From the NCBI GenBank assembly GCA_036186865.1, contig AP025046.1, forward strand, positions 35,277,819-35,341,818: 64,000 nucleotides of DNA, read 5' to 3'. The translations under genes and the position numbers were made by a program. The notes under the pieces were generated by a model. The model worked only from the letters and a program-made list of their open reading frames with translations. It was not told the DNA's origin and ran no database searches. The DNA comes from Eustoma russellianum. Its lineage: Eukaryota > Streptophyta > Magnoliopsida > Gentianales > Gentianaceae. Below, one piece after another: positions 58,359-64,000 of the stretch (the stretch's first letter is position 1; the number at the start of each line of letters is the position of its first letter).

Positions 58359-58625
58359 TTAGGACCAATTGGTGAAAACCCATACCCTGCGGCTCCCATT
58401 GCTCCAGCTCCAAAAAGCATGTGTGGAGTATACAAATCAGGAGTCTAGCGGCTTTTTAGGTTGGCTGAAGAGTTATGCAGTGAACTACATAAGGTGTCCC
58501 CCGCAAACCAGGCCTTCGGCCTAGCAACATTAGAACACTCACACTATGTGTGTCCTTAAATTCGAACTCTTGATCTCTTTGAGCAAGTCACAACCCGAGT
58601 ATCAACTGAACTATGCCCTAAAAGC
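58359..58625 (-). mobile_element. SINE, copy 3, with 15-bp duplication
   Basis: TACAGTAAATAAAAC is repeated at 58344-58358 and 58626-58640. The minus strand has TAGTTCAGTTGATACTCGGG (A box), GAGTTCGAATTTAAGG (B box), GCTAGGCCGAAGGCCTGG and CTGATTTGTATACTCCACA. Length 267 bp. Confidence 0.9.
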
Positions 58626-58640
58626 TACAGTAAATAAAAC

Positions 58641-59559
58641 ATGATTCCATGGGATAGCTCATTTAAATTGCATTTAAGGTTATCGGTCTGAATCTTGACA
58701 GGAGTAGTGTGGATGTTAAGACTCTGTCGGAAACTCTTTATATTAGAGCAGACTTGAGCTCAGTCATCTTGTGGCAGCAAGTCATGTGTCCCTCAGCTAT
58801 AAAGCCGATTAGTGGTCTTATTTACATACTCCAAGAATATTTTTGAGGCTAGACCGGTAAAATTCTCAAAATTATAACCTTTTTGCATCAAAGTAAATTA
58901 AACCCTACACGAAAACCAACGTTCAGGAATCAATTGTAGTGACACTTTTACCCTTTCTTTCTTGCAGGGACCAACGCTGCCGTCTTTAATAAGTTTGGCT
59001 TATGTCGTTTTGGCATGGAGAAAATTTTGGGACTAAAATATACATCTTGGTCAATGGTTTCTCTATGCAAACATTTCTTTGATTTGCTTTTGGCATTTGC
59101 AAGCTTTAGTTTAATTGTTCATTTTTAACTGGAGCAACTTCGTGCTCTACACACCTATACTCATCATTTCCAAATAGAATTATGCATAATAAAAATACTG
59201 AAATAGTTTATATTTGATTCAACTAATATCACGTCTCTATGACCAACACAAATTTTAAAACATTTCATTATTCAATAAGAGATAGACGAATAAAAGATAT
59301 CTTCCACTTATCACAATTACTTCGACATTGTCCGTCGCTTATCTATATCCTATTACATGGTTTTCCATCTCTTATTACTCACTAGGATGAAGCAAAAAAA
59401 AAAAAAAAAAAAAAAAAAATCAAACCACCAAACAAAAAACATAAATAAAAATAAAAATAAAAAATAAAAATGAAGGCAGTTCAGACTTTATAGGGTGAGT
59501 GGGGCTAGAACAAGAAACACATTGTCTTACTTTCTCTCCTTTTCATGTAATTATATAGG
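58641..59559. other. No recognised feature
   Basis: About 0.9 kb of AT-rich DNA with a long A-run near 59395-59420. No gene or element is recognised. Confidence 0.5.
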
Positions 59560-59567
59560 CTCTTCCA

Positions 59568-59752
59568 GGGGATGAGATCTCCTCACCGCGCGGTGACTCA
59601 CCGCGCGGTCCAGGACGCGACACGTGGCAGCAGTAGGGGGTGGTGAGGCTGGATGAGAGTTATCCTCACTCAGCCTCACCACCCTCCCTTTTTGCCACGT
59701 GTCGCGCGGTCACGCACGCGGTGAGGGAGATGCGGTGAGGGGATCCTATCCC
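59568..59752. mobile_element. Foldback MITE, copy C, 0.87 kb downstream of PIP5K
   Basis: The 8-bp duplication CTCTTCCA lies at 59560-59567 and 59753-59760. Ends are GGGGATGAGATC and the inverse of GGGATAGGATCC. The hairpin arms carry CACGTG at 59621-59626 and 59696-59701, each in a GCCACGTGTCGCG-like context. It is highly similar to copy A in opposite orientation. Confidence 0.9.
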
Positions 59753-59831
59753 CTCTTCCAGTGCCCAAAAGGAAGAGAAAGGTTAACCCTTCAATCTCAC
59801 TCCTCACATCTCATGAGTGAGATATTTGCCA

Positions 59832-60098
59832 CACCATTATTCACGACATAGCTCGGTTAATACTTGGATTGTGATTTACTCCAAAAGATCAAGAGTTCGA
59901 TTCCAGAGACACGCACTGTGTGGGTATCCCAGTGCTGTTAGGCCAAAAGCCTAGTTTGCAGAGGGGTACCTATGTGGATCACTGGGTAAATCCTTACCCA
60001 GCCTAAGAAGCCGCTGAGTTCCTAATTTGTATCCTCCACAATATTCCTTTAGACTGAGAGGAGGGGCCTTCAAGGCCAGAAAATGGCCTTTGCTCCCA
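59832..60098 (+). mobile_element. SINE, copy 4, with 13-bp duplication
   Basis: GAGATATTTGCCA flanks it at 59819-59831 and 60099-60111. A-box-like TAGCTCGGTTAATACTTGG, B box GAGTTCGATTCC, GTTAGGCCAAAAGCCTAG and CTAATTTGTATCCTCCACA. Length 267 bp. A further family-tail fragment in the opposite orientation (CTGATTTACATCTTCTACC) lies at about 60112-60188, followed by a third GAGATATTTGCC. Confidence 0.88.
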
Positions 60099-60200
60099 GA
60101 GATATTTGCCAAACCAAAAACCGTTAAACAAATCTGATTTACATCTTCTACCAAGTTTATTGAAATTAGAATGCTTTTTGCAGCACAAGAGATATTTGCC

Positions 60201-60619
60201 AAATACAACTTTACAATGTTAGTTGTAAGCATAACATCATAATCGAGGAAAACGGGGACAGAGATAGACCATATGGGGTACACCATAATAAATATAAGTT
60301 TGGAACTTTATAAACAAAATATTTTCATAATTCAATGACCTTTTCTATCCATCCAATCCAATATTTGTTTACTACCATATATGATGTACACTCATTATTC
60401 AAAAGACCCCACCATTTGTTTTTGAATATTCTCCTCAGGGAAACATTTGGCTCTTTTCCCTATATCTATCTTTCAAATCTCCCATAAGTCATCTGCCAAT
60501 GACTCTTTGCCCCCAACAAATTTACAAGGACTTGCTACCATTGTGGCTGGTCCACAAAATTCAGCCACAAGCAAACAAGAAAGGGACACCCCCCCCCCCC
60601 CCCACTCCCAACTAGTTTT
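60201..60619. other. 3' flank / probable 3' UTR of PIP5K
   Basis: Includes a C-run near 60589-60602 immediately beyond the PIP5K stop on the minus strand. No clear AATAAA was seen on the minus strand close to the stop, so the transcript end is not placed. Confidence 0.4.
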
Positions 60620-63600
60620 TCACCTGTCTTCAATAAAAATTCTTCCTATAAAATCTTGAAACCTCTTGGAATATAGCTTTGGATCAACAGCTGATATTGA
60701 GGCAGGATCCACTTGTAACGATTTGTATGCATGCTCTATCTTCTTAGTAATGTCATAGTCTTGTAGAATGTCAATGATCCCGAAATATAAAACTACTTCA
60801 TATACCTCTGCACTGCAAGAAGGGACCAAATTGCATACACCCCCAGGAGTATACTGATCGAAATCACTCCTTCGAGCAACTCGCTCAGCTCTGGCAGGCA
60901 TGTTCGCCCCCAAGCGAATCAATGGTTTCCTGATAGAGTATGATCTTGTGATTCAGTAAGCCACTTAATCGAAAACCGGGGATAAAAAAGCTCACAAGTA
61001 TCAACTAAACACTAACTGATGACCAACAGCTCCAGAGTTTCCAAAATGAACAATTTTTAGCTTGTTAGTAGAGAAAGAAGATAATTTCAACTCATAAAGC
61101 ACCCAGATGCTGAACACCATGTTCTAAACATGAACCACAAACAACTGATTTAACATAAAAAAAAAAATCAATCAGAATGGCGATCATCATAGCTCTATGT
61201 ATTAAATCCAACTACCATGAGAATTTCAATGGAAGAAAACAACCCAGATGCAACAAATCTCTAATTCAATGATTCAACCTTGAATCGGAATGATTAAACA
61301 GAAGTCAAAGGTTCAATCTTGATTACATCATAGCACAGATAAGAAAATGGGTAACACATAAGCTCAGAGAAATATTACCTCCCAGCAAGAACGCGATCCA
61401 TGTCTTGAAGCTCTGCTTCAAGGAAGCGGCAGCCCCGCATAAACTTCTCTTGTTGAAATGAATCGTTACTTCCTAAAACGGAAACATGCTTCTCAATATC
61501 CTTATACCCCATACATAAAAGTGAAGATTGATCAGGCAGTGAAATAACATACCTGTCCGCAAGAGGAAAGGGGACAACCCCATCTTATCACCAGTGTTAT
61601 CATCACGAAAATGAATACCGACCAAAAGACTATAATCCATGATTTTCTCAGCTTCCAAGAACTCACAATCTCGATCAATTTGCCTGCAGGGTTTTCAAGG
61701 TTGTTGAGATCCTTGCCAAATTGGAATGTAGGTCAATTATCAACAAGAAAATTCCTACTCACTTGATTAATTCTTGATACCACTTTGGCTGGAGCCGAAA
61801 CACAAAGTTTAGGTCAAGGTCCTTAAGAGTAGTGGTCTCATCAATCTCACCCTGTGGCTTATCGGTCGTTCGTCCATGTGATGATCCTTTTAGATCAAAC
61901 CGCCTGTGAATTCGATACTCCGAACAGAACAAGTTGCCCATCACAATGAACCGGGTCTGGTTTTGTATCAAATTGCCAAAAGTCAGCAACAAGTATATCA
62001 TGGAATACTAATGTCATACCTGAGAAATTGAAACATATTCGGAACTTACCTTAACACCACCAACAGGTTTAACACAATGGACACCGTAAAACTTAGTGAC
62101 AAGAGAATTTTCATAGCTGCAGACATGCTCGTAATAGCTAGGAAGCATCTTGATTAGCACCTTCAGAAAAGAAAAAAAATCCCAAACACAATTGATTAGT
62201 TTATTTCGACAGTATACGAAACGCAACCAGGATTGTTCAATTAATTGTGGAAAGCAAAATCACAATCAAAAACACCTTTCCAGTTACAGTTTGTAGCGTT
62301 TGAATAGCTGTCTAATATTCAACACAAATTAAAGTAGGTAACTAACCTTGACTTCAGATTTCTTTACGGTTTTGATAATAAACCTATCATCTTGAGTCAG
62401 ATAGAAGAAGCTTCCACTCTTTCCAGGAGAAGAGAGCTCTCTCAGAGCATCGTCTCCACAAATAGCTAACATGTAATCCGCAGGATCAACTTGGAATAGC
62501 TGCCTCAAGTGTCTGAAGACGCCAAAAAGCAATCAACACAAGTTAAAATTTTCCTCTATCTACCTGAATTTGATTTAAGTTAAGTCTACTCCCAATAACA
62601 CAGATATTATAGGCAAACAATCAGAGATTCTAATGATCTTCTAGCAATAATTGACACAGAAGGAAGCAATAGTCTAATAACTAAAATCAAAGAGAATCTC
62701 CACCTAAACACCACGGGGCAATAATCCTTCCATCGGAATTCCATTGATTGATGGGGTGGTGTATCCTTTGACCCTTCAGAAGGAAACCTTGTCCAGAACT
62801 TCTCCTTGGGATCAAAATCACTAGACTTAAGTTCCCTCATTTTTGAAGCATCTTTCCCTGCTGAATGCCTGCATAAGGTTTCAACTACTCAAAGATAGCA
62901 AAACAAAACCAACGCCAATCAAGACCAAGAAAAGAACATCTCCATAATTGTACTAACTTGGAAGTAAAAAAAAAAAACACATACCTAATTCCTAACTGGA
63001 GATTGAGCATCAAATCATAGTTCTTATGGCCTTTGGAGATAGTCTGGCCTGGCTTCTTCACTTCCCCAGCACAAAAACAAGGATTTTTCCTGAACTGCTT
63101 AATTTCATCTTGATCAAAACTACCCTCCCTATAAAACATAGAAGCCTCAACATTATCAAGAATATCACAAGTGATATCTCCAGCCTCACCATCAGATTCC
63201 CAGATGCAAATCCGAGGAAAACTTTTCTCTGTCAAGCTCCCCCTCTCAGCATCTGCCGATGATCTCTTCTTTGCTGATCCCATAGCAACCACCATCCCTC
63301 CAAAGTTTTCATCCATCATTAGGGGAGCAGATAATTTATTACTAAACGAGCCTCCAAACCCCTCTCCCTTCTCATTCCCAACTGAAAAATTCCCCTTTTT
63401 ATCATCACTAACATTACTATTACTATGATTACTGTTATGTGAAGGATAATAAGTGCCATTGAGAATCTGGCTTTGCTGATTCTTGCCATCTTTTGCCCAA
63501 GAACCAATGTAGCAACTCCCATCAGGCCAAGTAAAAACACCATGACCTTTGGGAACCCCATTTTCCCAATTTCCGTCATATCTATTCCCATTAGCCCAAA

Positions 63601-64000
63601 CCAAAACCCCTCTCCCATTAATCATCCCACCTTTCCATTCCCCAATATATTCATTCCCATTCTTCCACACATACCTTCCTTGCCCATCTTGCAGATTCTT
63701 CTTCCAATGCCCTTCATAGTAATCCCCGTTGGAGTAATGTCTAACACCATAGCCATGTTTTCGATCCGAAGACCATGACCCATTATACATATCCCCACAA
63801 GGACCAATAAAAGTACCCATCCCTTCCATTCTGCCGGCCTTGAATTTCCCTTCAAAGCTAGCACCCGATGGCCATGAAAACTTCCCTTTCCCAGAAGCTT
63901 TCCCCTTTTTCCATTCCCCTTCATACATGCATCCATCTGTCCATAAATACTTCCCCGATCCGTGGGGAGCGCTTCCTGAAAAGGTACCTATGTACAGATC
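60620..64000 (-). CDS. PIP5K: Phosphatidylinositol-4-phosphate 5-kinase with MORN repeats (8 exons in window, 5' end off the edge)
   Basis: Phosphorylates PtdIns4P to PtdIns(4,5)P2, acting mainly at the plasma membrane. Exons read on the minus strand with GT-AG borders and continuous frame: 64000-62985 (open to the edge), 62868-62704, 62512-62347, 62160-62050, 61956-61763, 61683-61553, 61472-61379 and 60929-60620 (stop). The first exon holds about eight MORN motifs (pattern YEGEWKKGKASGKGKFSWPSG) from the edge to about 63520. A Ser/Asn-rich linker follows, then KGHKNYDLMLNLQLGIR. Kinase landmarks are FIIKTVKKSE, FDLKGSSHGR, EKIMDYSLLVG and the carboxy end DPKLYSKRFQDFI. No stop or frameshift is seen, so it looks functional. 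This is the plant type I/II subfamily B architecture. Which paralogue it is cannot be told. Only the start and part of the amino terminus are missing. Confidence 0.96.

Noticed and set aside
60447..60659. Plus-strand frame overlapping the PIP5K last exon
   Set aside because: It runs through the C-run and lies antisense to the PIP5K 3' end.

Overview
This is plant nuclear DNA, most likely from a eudicot with a repeat-rich genome. The evidence is plant-type LTR retrotransposons, L1 and RTE LINEs, tRNA-derived SINEs, MITEs, and one intron-containing plant gene. Only one host gene is supported: a MORN-repeat phosphatidylinositol-4-phosphate 5-kinase (PIP5K) on the minus strand at 60620-64000, with its 5' end beyond the right edge. 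Nothing bacterial, organellar or CRISPR-like is present.

Region 1 (1-23.6 kb) is a nest of LTR elements. A Ty3/gypsy 3' end (1-3205) abuts a 5'-missing LTR of a minus-strand copia element (3206-14883) that has gag but no pol. A 5'-truncated RTE LINE (11255-13862) interrupts that element's other LTR and carries a perfect 10-bp duplication. The gag-only element itself abuts the gag of a second, oppositely oriented gag-only copia (14884-18924), which abuts an older minus-strand copia (18954 to about 23600). The gypsy LTR carries a fragment of a MYB-CC (PHR1-like) transcription factor.

Region 2 (23.6-30.9 kb) holds small elements in AT-rich DNA: a foldback MITE, a solo LTR with a tandem ATCGATCG array, RTE tails, a SINE with a 14-bp duplication, degenerate telomere-like repeats, and a truncated gypsy LTR.

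Region 3 (30.97-45.0 kb) is the carboxy-terminal half of an L1 ORF2, cut by a MITE, RTE fragments, a complete copia (A, 32828-38899, duplication AAAGG), another MITE-like piece and a second complete copia (B, minus, 39807-44738, duplication CTACT). A third complete copia (C, 45003-50843, duplication AGATA) follows, then a hAT-type MITE.

Region 4 (51570-56840) is a full-length L1 with a perfect 14-bp duplication and only one nonsense codon in each ORF.

Region 5 (56.8-64 kb) is a SINE cluster plus a further copy of the foldback MITE, lying downstream of PIP5K.

The observations most worth following are these. Copia A has no tRNA-type primer-binding site but has a 13-nt self-complementary segment, which suggests self-priming. 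A gag-only copia family shares the same deletion end point in two copies. Palindromic ATCGATCG arrays occur upstream of the TATA box in two LTR families. A MITE family carries paired CACGTG boxes. The MYB-CC fragment inside the gypsy LTR is also notable. All calls come from reading the sequence; no database search was run.
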